Shown here: positions 36,803-46,046 of the stretch, piece by piece
How the letters are laid out: each line of letters opens with the position of its first letter
Numbering within the stretch: the stretch's first letter is position 1
Notes under the pieces: model-generated
Told to the model about the DNA's origin: nothing
Seen by the model: the letters and a program-made list of their open reading frames with translations, nothing else
Databases searched by the model: none
Program-made: the position numbers and the translations under genes
Source of the DNA: Vanilla planifolia
Lineage: Eukaryota > Streptophyta > Magnoliopsida > Asparagales > Orchidaceae
Assembly (NCBI GenBank): GCA_023846275.1
Contig: CM043875.1
Span: forward strand, 26,917,470-26,981,469
Direction: 5' to 3'
DNA: 64,000 bases

Positions 36803-36920
36803 TTGAGAATATTCTTTTGGATGATCATTCTGAAAATGATATAGAAATGAAATACACTGACTCATTATTCTTATTCATCTACTTGTTAAATTTCAATTGT
36901 GAAAAAAAGTGAAAATAAAT

Positions 36921-37110
36921 TGCAACGACCCAATTGCAAGAGCGGAGCTCTACTAATCGAGCTATATCCTTTCGAGCCGAGTGAAGCATTCATGAAAGAG
37001 TCAAATGCTTCTTCTATTCTTTTCCCTCTTTTCCCACACGCAGCTGGGCCATCCTGGACTTGAACCATAGACCTCGCCCGTGAAGTAAATCATCGCGCCG
37101 ACGATCCAAA
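36921..37110 (-). pseudogene. Plastid-derived trnI-GAU 3' exon / trnA-UGC 5' exon piece
   Basis: On the minus strand the sequence matches the plastid inverted-repeat rRNA operon spacer: the end of the trnI-GAU intron, its 3' exon (about 37,084-37,045, TTCACGGGCGAGGTC... CCAGGATGGCCCA), the short spacer, and the trnA-UGC 5' exon (about 36,968-36,932, GGATATAGCTC, TAGAGCTCCGCTCTTGC) with the first bases of its intron. Substitutions in the tRNA D-stem region and the lack of the other exons mean neither tRNA can be made. It is a nuclear plastid insertion, or plastid DNA that came through the mitochondrion. Confidence 0.85.
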
Positions 37111-37130
37111 CAATTGGGAGGTTACATCTA

Positions 37131-37320
37131 AGGCTTATTGCTCATGCAATTTGGGACCCTCATTTTTGGGCAACCTGCTGTAGAAGCCTTTACTAGAGTA
37201 GGTGCTCTCGGTCGAGTGAATATCGCTTATTCGGGTGTTTATCAGTGGTGGTATACAATTGAATTACGCACCAATGGGGATCTTTATACTGGAGCTCTTT
37301 TTCTATTATTTCTTTCTGCC
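37131..37320 (+). pseudogene. psaB: Plastid-derived psaB fragment
   Basis: The plus strand encodes part of photosystem I P700 apoprotein A2: [10 protein letters not shown], then [20 protein letters not shown] and [20 protein letters not shown], ending [11 protein letters not shown]. This is about 60 of 734 residues. One extra base after DPHF shifts the frame and several residues differ from the conserved plastid sequence, so it is non-functional. It lies directly next to the trnI/trnA piece although the two are far apart in the plastome, which shows a mosaic insert. Confidence 0.85.
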
Positions 37321-37645
37321 CACTACTATAGATACAATAGGCATGGGGTTAGTTGCTTCGATAGGATCTTTCGTTCTGCTTGGAGGAGAAATTACCAAAC
37401 ATATAACACTCCCTCACACTTGGCGCCAATGACTTTGTATTTGAATTTGAGAAAAAAAAAAGATTTGCAATTGCAAATTTCAATAGTGGAAGCCTTGCCA
37501 CTCGGTAGAGTGAGTCTACTTGGCAAACTGGCAGGATCCAATTCTTACCCTTCTTCAAACTCCAACCACGATTGTTCATAAGAAAAAAATACATTTTGCA
37601 TGATATCTAACGGATTCCTTGGTTCGGGCTGAAGAAGGAAGGTCA
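37321..37645. other. Further organelle-like sequence, source not assigned
   Basis: Between the psaB piece and the right (TA)n tract the composition stays like organelle DNA. Frames such as [19 protein letters not shown] (about 37,340-37,400) and [16 protein letters not shown] (about 37,490-37,540) look like parts of real proteins, but I could not name them. It is probably more of the same mosaic insert. Confidence 0.45.
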
Positions 37646-37655
37646 CTCGATTATT

Positions 37656-37658
<3 letters not shown>

Positions 37659-37698
<40 letters not shown>
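37659..37698. repeat. (TA)n microsatellite, right of the plastid-derived block
   Basis: About 20 AT units. Together with the tract at 36,754-36,800 it brackets the plastid-derived block. Confidence 0.9.
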
Positions 37699-37701
<3 letters not shown>

Positions 37702-39472
37702 TAAAATATTTTTTGGGATAAAACAGACGTAAAGTCTAAACCACGAGAATGAAACAAAAGAATAAATAAACGAGGTATAATTAAAGTTAAAATATAACAT
37801 GAAATATATCATATTATGAAAGAATATGCCATAATCACACAGAAATAACATACACATTATTTTAACTCCTTTATCTTAATATAGATTTTTTTATTAAGAT
37901 CTGTTCCCATTTAATTAAGTAAATCTTATTATAGTTATGCTGCTGCTCTCAATCTCTTATGATAGTAAGTTATTTTTTAGTTTATTTTTTTATAGTAGAA
38001 ATCTCATAAATTTATTATTGAAGTCATAATTTTATGCATAATAATGTTTAGTCATTTAATAATTTTAATAATCATATCTTTTTGATTAATCTTATAGAAC
38101 ACATTGGTCATTAACCACCTCATCAGAGTGACAAATATACATATTATAACACATTGGCCACTAGTTATTAACATAATATCACATCTTAAAATTGTATTTA
38201 CTATCATAGTGCACATCTCTATTATGTCATACATTAGCTTTAGTTAGAAAATACAACACATTTCAAATTAAATAAATCATTGATCATTGATTCTATTTTT
38301 AATCAATTTGATATTATCATCATTTTATTTATTATGATAAGTTTTGTAATTTTATAATATTTATCTAGATGTATGTAATTATAACAATATTTTGATTATT
38401 ATGTTTATGTATAATATACTTATGTAATCCACATAATAGTACATCACTTCATAAAAAAATATACAAAATAATACATTTAATGTATGTTCAACAATAAAAA
38501 ATTATTAATTCTTGTAGAGATAATAAATGTAATATTATAGTAACACATTAAATATTATATGCTCTATATGGGACTTTTATATGTCGTCATATTATACCAA
38601 TCGATATTGCATTAAACATTCGCATATAATTATTCATAGTGTTTACCTCAATTAATAAATTTAGGTGAACGACGAAAGATTCCATTAGTTAAGAATAGAT
38701 TTAGATAACTTACAACTAGTTTATTTTAATTTATTTAAATTAATTATTATTGAAATAAAAATTTTGAAAATGTTAAACAAAAAAATCTTAAGATATCAAA
38801 GTTAAGAATATTTGATAATGGATATTATATATGGTGATTGAAGATTTTTTAAATAAAATTGAATTAATTTTTATGTGTATTGAATGAATAATTTTAATTA
38901 AACTTAATATCCAAATAATAAAAATTGAAATACCTAAAAATAATGTCAAAATATATCTTTTGATGGTTTGCCACTATAGCCAATAACATCTTCATAGAAT
39001 CTAATATTTACTTATTTTTTTAATTTATCTTATTAACAAACATATTAATTATTTAGAATCTGAAAATTTATTAAAAAAATTTATTAAAAATATTTAAATT
39101 TTTATCATGAAATAAATTATCATGCTAAAGATCAATATCACAAAAGTTAAAAATATATTAAAGTATTTTAAAATTAAATAAAATACATTAAAGTATTTTA
39201 CAATAAATATTTTTTCATAGAGTTCTTCAAAAAAAAAGTTTAACAATACTTATTTTATCTTGAATCCGACATCTAAAATTATGATATAATTTTAAAATTA
39301 AAGTAATAAATATATAATTAAAAATTAATAATTGAAGTCCTAAAATTTAAAATCAGGAAATCCCTAATTACGGGAATTTAAGGCCGACCGTTGCCAATAT
39401 TATCTTCTTTCTCCCTAATTTTGCTTCGGTATATCAATGTAAAATCGAGTTTTTCAAATTTATTTGAATTGT

Positions 39473-39484
39473 TTTGGCGGGAAA
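39473..39484 (+). promoter_or_regulatory. E2F-type site, MADS copy 3
   Basis: TTTGGCGGGAAA lies 106 bp before the ATG at 39,590, as in copies 1 and 2. Confidence 0.55.
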
Positions 39485-39589
39485 ATGAGTACTTAAAAAG
39501 AGAATTTGTTATTTTAATTGTCATTAGGGTTATTTTGTTCCATCTCCTGCTGCTTCCTGTTTCATTTGTCCACTCTTGCTCCGATCCTG

Positions 39590-40000
39590 ATGGGCCGCGC
39601 AAAACTAGAGACGAAGTATCGGGAGGATCGACGGGCACGCCTCACCACCTACTTGAACAGGTTGAAGGGAGCGAAGAAGAAGGCTGGTGAGCTATCCATC
39701 CTCTGCGGCGTGGATGTACTGATGGTTTCCTGCTCGCCAGATCTCAACGCTACCAACTGCTGGCCCGAAGATCCCGCCTCCTTCCGCAGCATCGCTGATA
39801 ATTACCTCTGTCGTCGGTGGAGGAAGCTCGGCCCATTTCTTCCTTCTCCAGCTTTCCCCTCATTCCACGAAGAGCTCACGGCATTAGAGGCAAAGCTCGG
39901 AGAAGCCAGGGAAAGGATTTGTTTTCTGGGATCTGCTGCTTCTGAGGAGCTTTCAGACTCCTCTGCCACGAACGCCACAGGTAAACCTACGTCTACTTGA
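39590..40000 (+). CDS. M-type MADS-box gene copy 3, fused to the gene B 3' end
   Basis: This encodes 136 residues. Residues 1 to about 122 match copy 1 closely (MGRAKLETKYREDRRA, KKAGELSILCGVDVLMV, the Ala/Glu-rich helix with LEAKLGEARERI). After EELSD the sequence leaves copy 1 and enters the 3' end of gene B in a different frame from B, giving the tail SSATNATGKPTST before a TGA. The acidic C-terminal tail of copy 1 is therefore replaced by a short Ser/Thr-rich one. Gene B's 3' flank follows to about 40,140. The frame is intact and the E2F site is kept, so a shortened MADS protein may be made. Copy 2 shares the same junction but has an earlier stop. Confidence 0.7.
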   Translation: MGRAKLETKYREDRRARLTTYLNRLKGAKKKAGELSILCGVDVLMVSCSPDLNATNCWPEDPASFRSIADNYLCRRWRKLGPFLPSPAFPSFHEELTALEAKLGEARERICFLGSAASEELSDSSATNATGKPTST

Positions 40001-41021
40001 ATGCCATGACCTTCGGCAAGGTTTCTGCCGTCCACGACTCCCACGACATAGACGCCACCGGCCCAGCTCCCCCTTCTTGACCCGTCTCGCTTTACTGATT
40101 CTTTTCCACTGCATGCTTCGATTTTCTATGTAATTTCTCGGAATTACATAAATAAATAAAAACTAATAATTCTCATTACTACTTTCTCTTCGTGTTTCAT
40201 AAATTGAAACAATATTAAAATTCATTTATTTTTTTCTATGCCAACATTGATAAGCTTTGTTATTATGAAAACAAATCATGGCCAAATAATAATGATCAAC
40301 GACAATGAACAAATGAATGAATAATAATAAATAAAAATAGATATTCAAACAACAGTTTTCTAATAAAAAAAACTAATAATACCTTAATTTTGAAGACTAA
40401 ACTGAAATAGAATCCAAGTACTTTCAAAATAATAGATTCAACTTTAAAAAAATTCCTAAATTAATTAATGAAAAAAATCAAAATAAATTAAAATCAAACT
40501 CTAAAATATAACAAATAACTATTTAATATTTCGAAATTTTCAATAAGTTAAAATAGCATGTAAATTTGTATTCAAACTGAACACCTCAAACGATTTGACA
40601 TGGTTTTACAACTACTTGAAGCAATTGAACTGTCTTCCAAATGTTCTATTTGGCACAAATAACTATTTAAATTTTCAATATAACAAAAATAGATTTTTTG
40701 TGCTAAATTAGAGGATCTGAATAAACATTTTAAAAGCTTCAAAAGAATGGACTGTTTTCCAATTCTGTTTGGCACTCTCCTTGTGCAAAAAAAAAAATAT
40801 AAATTTCACAAATTATCAAAATAACTAATAAAATACTAAAAATTGACTCAAGAAATAAAAAAATCATCTCTTGAACAAGTAGACACTATAATAAAGCAAA
40901 ATGCATACGAAAACTGCACAAAAATATATCATACTAATGTCAATGCAAAAACAACATAAGCAACCATTTTACAATATTGCAATATGCTTTTCTCAACTAA
41001 TAAACAAGCTAATATGGCAAC
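40001..41021. repeat. Unit 3 downstream region
   Basis: The first 140 bases are the 3' end and flank of gene B. From 40,335 to about 40,960 the sequence matches 22,690-23,343 and partly 14,440-14,640. No gene is seen. Confidence 0.6.
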
Positions 41022-41398
41022 TTTCATTAATGGAGTCAATGTCCTTCTCTTCATGGAACTTTCGCCTCCTACAGAAGGCATTGTGCTTTGCCTGGCGATC
41101 GTGGAGCTCCTTCACCATTTTGTCGATATTCTCTTCGAAAGCCTTTGAACCCTGTTCAGAAAATGGCAGAATTTACTACTTAATATGAGTCAATAAGTGT
41201 GTTTACTATGGGGAGAGCGTGGGCAAAGAAGAAAGAGAACAATTTGAGTTGGATTTACTACGTTTCCGTATTTAAGGCTTGAAGCATCTTGATAGAACTC
41301 GGGGTCGGCTTTCTTTGCTTTATTACATTCATCCTTGTCGACCTCTATTTTCTTTGTATGCTTATTGTAAGCATTGTAAATGACTTTTTGATTGAAAA
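41022..41398 (-). pseudogene. SYF2: SYF2 splicing-factor gene fragment (two exons)
   Basis: On the minus strand exon A (41,398-41,262) encodes FNQKVIYNAYNKHTKKIEVD, then ECNKAKKADPEFYQDASSLKYGN; exon B (41,151-41,022) encodes FEENIDKMVKELHDRQAKHN, then RRRKFHEEKDIDSIN. These are consecutive parts of the conserved C-terminal half of pre-mRNA-splicing factor SYF2, a partner of the spliceosomal NineTeen complex. Flanking acceptor (TTTGTGTAG), donor (GTAGTA) and acceptor (TTCTGAACAG) sites keep phase across a 110-nt intron, so this came from genomic DNA and not from a processed transcript. The conserved end (NRVFNKKIERAFGKYTLEIK in plants) is not found downstream, and the N-terminal exons are not recognised upstream. 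It is most likely a gene fragment. Confidence 0.75.
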
Positions 41399-41399
41399 C

Positions 41400-42130
41400 T
41401 ACACAAAGAAGAAGCATCGTTAATGATGAACAATGCTACAGAGACAAAACGTGATGAAAGAAAACAAAAAAAAATTCAAGGACATGCTTGAAAGATTGTG
41501 TCAAAGGCAAGCTTTTGAGCGCTATTCCTCTCCTGTTGTTATAATTTTACAATTTATGAAAAAACAAAATAATGAACTACTAAGCCTAATAGGTGAAATG
41601 AATCTATGATGAGATTACAATCTATCTCTAGTGGTCTAAGATGATGAATAGATGCTAACTTGAATTTCTCCATCCTCATTATCCATCAAATACTTTAATA
41701 TCATGAATAATCTTTAAGCTCAAACTCTTTTAAATGATGTCAAATTATTTATTAGCCACTTATCAATATTTGGAAATTATTTTTAGAGATTTCGTAAGGC
41801 TTCCAATGACTATTCTCCTCCAAAAGATTTTCAATGGTTAATTTAGAATTTTCTAAAATATAGCCAAAGTAATTATTACTCATAAAAACAAACTGATGAT
41901 ACTGATCGATCTAATGATTATACTGTATAATACCTTAAAATTTGTATCACTTGTACTAAACATTAAATATTAAAACATCATGTGAAACTAATACTTATTT
42001 TACTAAATATCATAATAGTCTACAATGAATTTATACAAAGTGAAAATACATAGTTCACATTTCATAATTTTCAAACATGTAGAAAGAAATATAGATTAAT
42101 TTACAATATGAGATACAAAAAAAATATTTC
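41400..42130. other. Intergenic DNA with 133-bp repeat relatives
   Basis: No gene is seen. At about 41,940-42,170 the sequence resembles the 133-bp tandem repeat at 10,130-10,500 (TTTCATAATTTTCAAACATG, CTACAATGAATTTAT). Confidence 0.5.
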
Positions 42131-43738
42131 ATTTACTAAACATTCATTTACTAAATATTTTATTATATTTTTATAAGTTATCTTGATAAATTGTAAGATA
42201 GAGAATTAAATATTATAATTTAAAGATTAAATAAAAATTTGAAAGGTTCAAAAACATTTTTATTTAATATATTGTGTGCTTATGAGGAAAGGAAGAGTTA
42301 GAAGAGAAAAAGGTATTTAATAAATTAAATAATAAAAGTTTATTGGTTAAATAGAAGCTTTAAAAATTTGAAAATATTTTTCATTCTATCGGTTGAATAA
42401 TTTTGAGCAGAAAAACATTCACTTAGAAAGTTAAAAAAGATTTTAAAAAGAAAAAACCATAAATATTCTATAAAATATTAAATTGCATAATATTAATAAA
42501 AATTATAAAAAATGTATTAAAAATAGTAGGTTTTATTAGTAAAAAATATAATATATTTTTAATATTAATCATGTTTAAATTATAAAATAAGATATAAAAC
42601 TAATGAAAAAGAATATTGAGTTAGCATTTCTATAATTTTAAATACAGCAATTATTAAAAAAAATAATTTAAAAATCACATTATTTGTAGAATATAAAGAG
42701 TAGTTTATTTTAAATGATCAATAAATTTTTGAAAGATGATTAGATAAAAAAAATTAAAGAAATTTAATCAAACTAATATATGATTAAAATCTAAATATTT
42801 TATTATTTTATTGTAAATTAGTTGTACAAATGATGAGAGAGAGAATTAAATAATATAATTTTTAAGACTAGATTAGAATTGGAAAGATTTAAAAACATTT
42901 TTTATTTAATACAATGAACATTTTAGAGAAAAGAAAGGATTAATATAGAAAAAGACATTTAATAAATTATGAATAAATTTCAAATTATTTTAAAAAAACT
43001 TAAAATATTTGAAAATATTTTTCAGATAATATATTGAATAGTTTTGAGTAGAAAAATAAGCACTTGAAAAACTATAAAAACAAGTAAAAGAAAAATAAAT
43101 GTAAAGTTTTTGTAAAATATTAAAATACGCAATATTGTAAAGCAATTATAAAAAATTTAAAAAATATTAATTTTTATTGCTAAAAAAATAATAATTTAAT
43201 AAAAATTAATCATGTTTAGATCATAAAATAAGATATAAAACGAATAGGAAAATAATATTTAGTTAATATTTATATAAATTTTTAAAAATAGAAAATTTAT
43301 TAAAAATTGAATATAAAGTGGCCTGTGATTTTTTGGAGGAAGATTAAATAAAAAAAATATTCAAGAACTTTAACCAAATTTAACGTACAATTTAAACCTA
43401 AACATTTGGTTACATTTTTATAATTTAGTTTGACAGATAGTGAGATAGATAATTAAAAAATAAAAATTTTTAAGATTAAATTTGAATTTGAAAGGTTTAA
43501 ATTTTTTTTATTTAATACATTGAGTGTTTACGAGAAAAAAAAGACTAGAAGAGAAAATGACATTTATTAAATTAAATAATGACAAAAAAGAAAAAATATT
43601 GAGTTAATATTGATATAAGTTTTTACAAAAAGAAAATTTATTGAAATTAAAAAATAATAAATATCTTATTATTTGTTGAATTTAAGGAGCGGTTTCGTTT
43701 AAATGATCAGTCAATTTTTGGAAGATGAATAGATAAAA
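42130..43738. repeat. Left part of a tandem array of about 0.6-kb units
   Basis: A block containing GATAGAGAATTAAATA..., TTTGAAAGGTTTA(G)AAACAT, TTTATTTAATA, GAAAAAGATATTTAATAAAT and ATTAATCATGTTTAGAT recurs at about 42,240, 42,880 and 43,490 here, and at about 50,385, 51,020, 51,658 and 52,258 after the LINE. Spacing is 600-640 bp, apart from one shortened unit into which the LINE inserted. The units are diverged. Confidence 0.7.
43727..43738. repeat. LINE target-site duplication, left copy
   Basis: GAATAGATAAAA directly before the LINE is repeated at 50,225-50,236 directly after it. Confidence 0.85.
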
Positions 43739-44142
43739 CTGAAGGCGAACTGAAGGCGACGAAGGAGACGATGGTAACACAGGAGACGAACTGAAGGCGA
43801 ACTGCTGTGGGAGGTGAAGAAAGCACAAACACCCAGGAGACGGAAGGAGACGCCGGCTGCTGGTGGTGGCATTCTTGGATCCTGGGAGTGTGATTAGAGG
43901 AGGCATTGTCATTGGGTCTTAAATGTAAGGTAGCGATTTGGAGGCTAAGCGGTCAATTGCCGGGTCAAAGCTGAGCTCGCGACCCCATTGACCAGGATTC
44001 TTGGGATCTGATTCAAGTTTCTGCGCTCGGAGGGCAATTCCGTCTTTTGCTCTTTCTTCAAAATTCAAACTTGAAACCCTACCAGGGTGCCCTGCTGCCC
44101 TGCGTGCGGTAGTGAAGGAACCAGATTAAAGTTGTTCGTCTC
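43739..44142 (+). promoter_or_regulatory. LINE 5' UTR, probable internal promoter region
   Basis: GC-richer than the flanks, it begins with short direct repeats (CTGAAGGCGAA three times within 70 bp, mixed with GGAGACG). In L1 elements this region carries the internal promoter. That role is inferred from position. Confidence 0.5.
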
Positions 44143-45837
44143 ATGGCTGGCTCCAAATGCCGAAAAAGCAACAGGAAGTCCGAAACTTGTGGAAGTGTAT
44201 CTCCGAACAGGGAGTGCGCGGAGGATGCTGGTGAAGAAGAGGTTGGAGGCAAGGGCAAGAAAGGGCTGGTGATCGGGATGTCGGTCATTGATGGAAAGGA
44301 TGGGTATCTCCTGCACGAGCTTGAAATTTCAAATATCTCGGCCAGTTCCTCGAATGCGGATGCGGGTATTTCTGAGGAAGGTGTGTCCTCGGCCCCCCCA
44401 GTGCTGTCGCAGGCGCGGACTGGAGATGAGCAGAGAGGCTTAGTTGGTGAGACGGTGGAAGTTTCTCAAACTGTGGGTGCCAGTGCATTGGCCACTGTAA
44501 TTAATGCGACTGTTGTAGCACCTGACGGTGCTACTCTGCCGGACTTGAATCCTTCCAGCGCAGCGGTTCAGGCCAACAAGGTCAGCTTCAAGGATGCTCT
44601 AATGTCCAAGTTTGCCATGCCAAATGGGGTAGTGGCCTCCTTTGTGAAGCCGGCTGCAGTTGACGTAAAGGATAGGACTGCATCCATGGATGACCCTGTT
44701 GACAATGATGAGGTCATCATGTCTGATGATGCCTGTCTCAGGCGTATTGAGTTCCATAGGTTTGACCTGGTGGGGCAAGTGTATGGTAGCTCCCTCCTAT
44801 TCTTTGTCATTGCTCGGGTACTTCAGAGACGATGGGGGCACCTGAAGAACTTTCGAATCTTTGATATCTCTTCGGGATGTTTCTGTCTTCACTTTGACTC
44901 AATGGAAGACAGAAATGCTGTGTGGTTTGGAGGCCCATGGCAAGTTGCTGGCCTGGCCATGGGATTGGACCTGTGGTCCCCTGATTTCCGACCCAGTGCC
45001 TCTACGGCGATGTGCGCCCCAGTCTGGGTTAGATTCCCGGCCCTTCCTCTGGTCTATTGGGATGTTGAGAACATCCTCAGAATCGCGAAGGCGGTGGGCG
45101 ATCCAATTCTCCTTGATGGCTGGACGGCGGACATGCAGCGCTCGTCTTTTGCCCGGGTTTGCGTCAGGGTGGACTTATCGAAGCCACTGAAGTCGGGTAT
45201 GTGGTTGAGGGGGTCTATGGGGCGTTCCTTCCAGCCTTTTGAGTATGAGGGGCTTCCCAAAATCTGCTTCGCGTGCGGACTTGCGGGTCACTCTGCGGAG
45301 CAATGTAAGACTAGGGCGACGGGGAATGCTACTGCAGCGACTGTTAGGGGAGATGGGCGGACTTTGATGAAGGGCCCTGAGAGGGCCTCAGCCTCGAGGG
45401 TATCACCTGATATCCCAGCTGTCCTTAGGGACTTCAACGCGACTTCGCGAGACTCGCAGTTTGGATCGGATGGTGTGAATATCTGCCCTGCCCTGGACAA
45501 CGAGGAGGGCCCCAACAAGGAGAACCTGGGCCCGTGGATGGTGGTCCAACCGAGGAGGAGGAAATTGGCCATGAGCGCGCGAAGCCACAACCCTCAGGGA
45601 ATGTCTACAATAGCAAAGCATGCTGAGGAGGGAGGCAGTAAAAGGGGAAGAATGAGAATGAGAATGAGGAGCACTTCCCAGTCTAGAGGGAGGCCTCCTA
45701 GCAGGAGTTATCGAAGTCTCCATGTGCAAGATATAAAAGGAAAGGCGCCACTGCTGGATGATGACAGGGCGACGGTAGTCAACTCCCGAAATGATGCTTC
45801 CCTCCGGAAGGAAACTGCCCTCCGCATTGGGGGTTAG
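44143..45837 (+). CDS. LINE ORF1 protein (DUF4283, CCHC zinc knuckle)
   Basis: This encodes 564 residues with an open frame. The N-terminal 190 residues are low-complexity. Residues about 195-350 are a DUF4283 domain (AVWFGGPWQVAGLAMGL, VWVRFPALPLVYWDVENIL, SFARVCVRVDLSKPL). A zinc knuckle CFACGLAGHSAEQC follows at about 374-387. The C-terminal third is basic (VVQPRRRKLAM, RMRMRMRSTSQSRGRPPSR). ORF1 proteins of plant L1 elements bind the element RNA and form the particle used in retrotransposition. The stop at 45,837 is 209 bases before ORF2. Confidence 0.9.
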   Translation: MAGSKCRKSNRKSETCGSVSPNRECAEDAGEEEVGGKGKKGLVIGMSVIDGKDGYLLHELEISNISASSSNADAGISEEGVSSAPPVLSQARTGDEQRGLVGETVEVSQTVGASALATVINATVVAPDGATLPDLNPSSAAVQANKVSFKDALMSKFAMPNGVVASFVKPAAVDVKDRTASMDDPVDNDEVIMSDDACLRRIEFHRFDLVGQVYGSSLLFFVIARVLQRRWGHLKNFRIFDISSGCFCLHFDSMEDRNAVWFGGPWQVAGLAMGLDLWSPDFRPSASTAMCAPVWVRFPALPLVYWDVENILRIAKAVGDPILLDGWTADMQRSSFARVCVRVDLSKPLKSGMWLRGSMGRSFQPFEYEGLPKICFACGLAGHSAEQCKTRATGNATAATVRGDGRTLMKGPERASASRVSPDIPAVLRDFNATSRDSQFGSDGVNICPALDNEEGPNKENLGPWMVVQPRRRKLAMSARSHNPQGMSTIAKHAEEGGSKRGRMRMRMRSTSQSRGRPPSRSYRSLHVQDIKGKAPLLDDDRATVVNSRNDASLRKETALRIGG

Positions 45838-46046
45838 GGGGCTCCCCTTCTTACTGCAATTCGTGGCTTGCAGTATATGGCTCATTCCACTTGGAGGACG
45901 TTGGCAGCTGATGTTATTCAAGCGGCACTTCCCCATGCTGCTTGATGCTCTGGTGATGACCCTGGAGGGCGGAGGGTTGAGGCCAATTCCCTGGCTATTG
46001 TGCTATGCTCCTATGATGCGGAGAGGTACCTTCTACTCTTCCTTTT

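Larger units (their letters stand above)
35604..38940. repeat. Segmental duplication, copy B (upstream half of unit 3)
   Basis: It matches about 14,641-17,050 in the same order, with scattered substitutions and indels, and contains an inserted plastid-derived block between (TA)n tracts (36,754-37,698). The right part continues without a gap into sequence shared with the 5' flank of MADS copy 1 (about 38,985-39,590). Confidence 0.75.

Noticed and set aside
36691-36912. Frames with poly(Tyr-Ile) over the (TA)n tracts (also 37,545-37,857)
   Set aside because: Microsatellite translation, not coding.
36921-37084. Functional tRNA genes for Ile and Ala
   Set aside because: Only one exon of each split plastid tRNA is present, with changes in conserved positions.
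37138-37581. A 147-codon frame taken as a psaB-like gene
   Set aside because: Only about 60 residues match psaB, the frame then runs into unrelated sequence, and there is no start or control region; it is an organelle-derived fragment.
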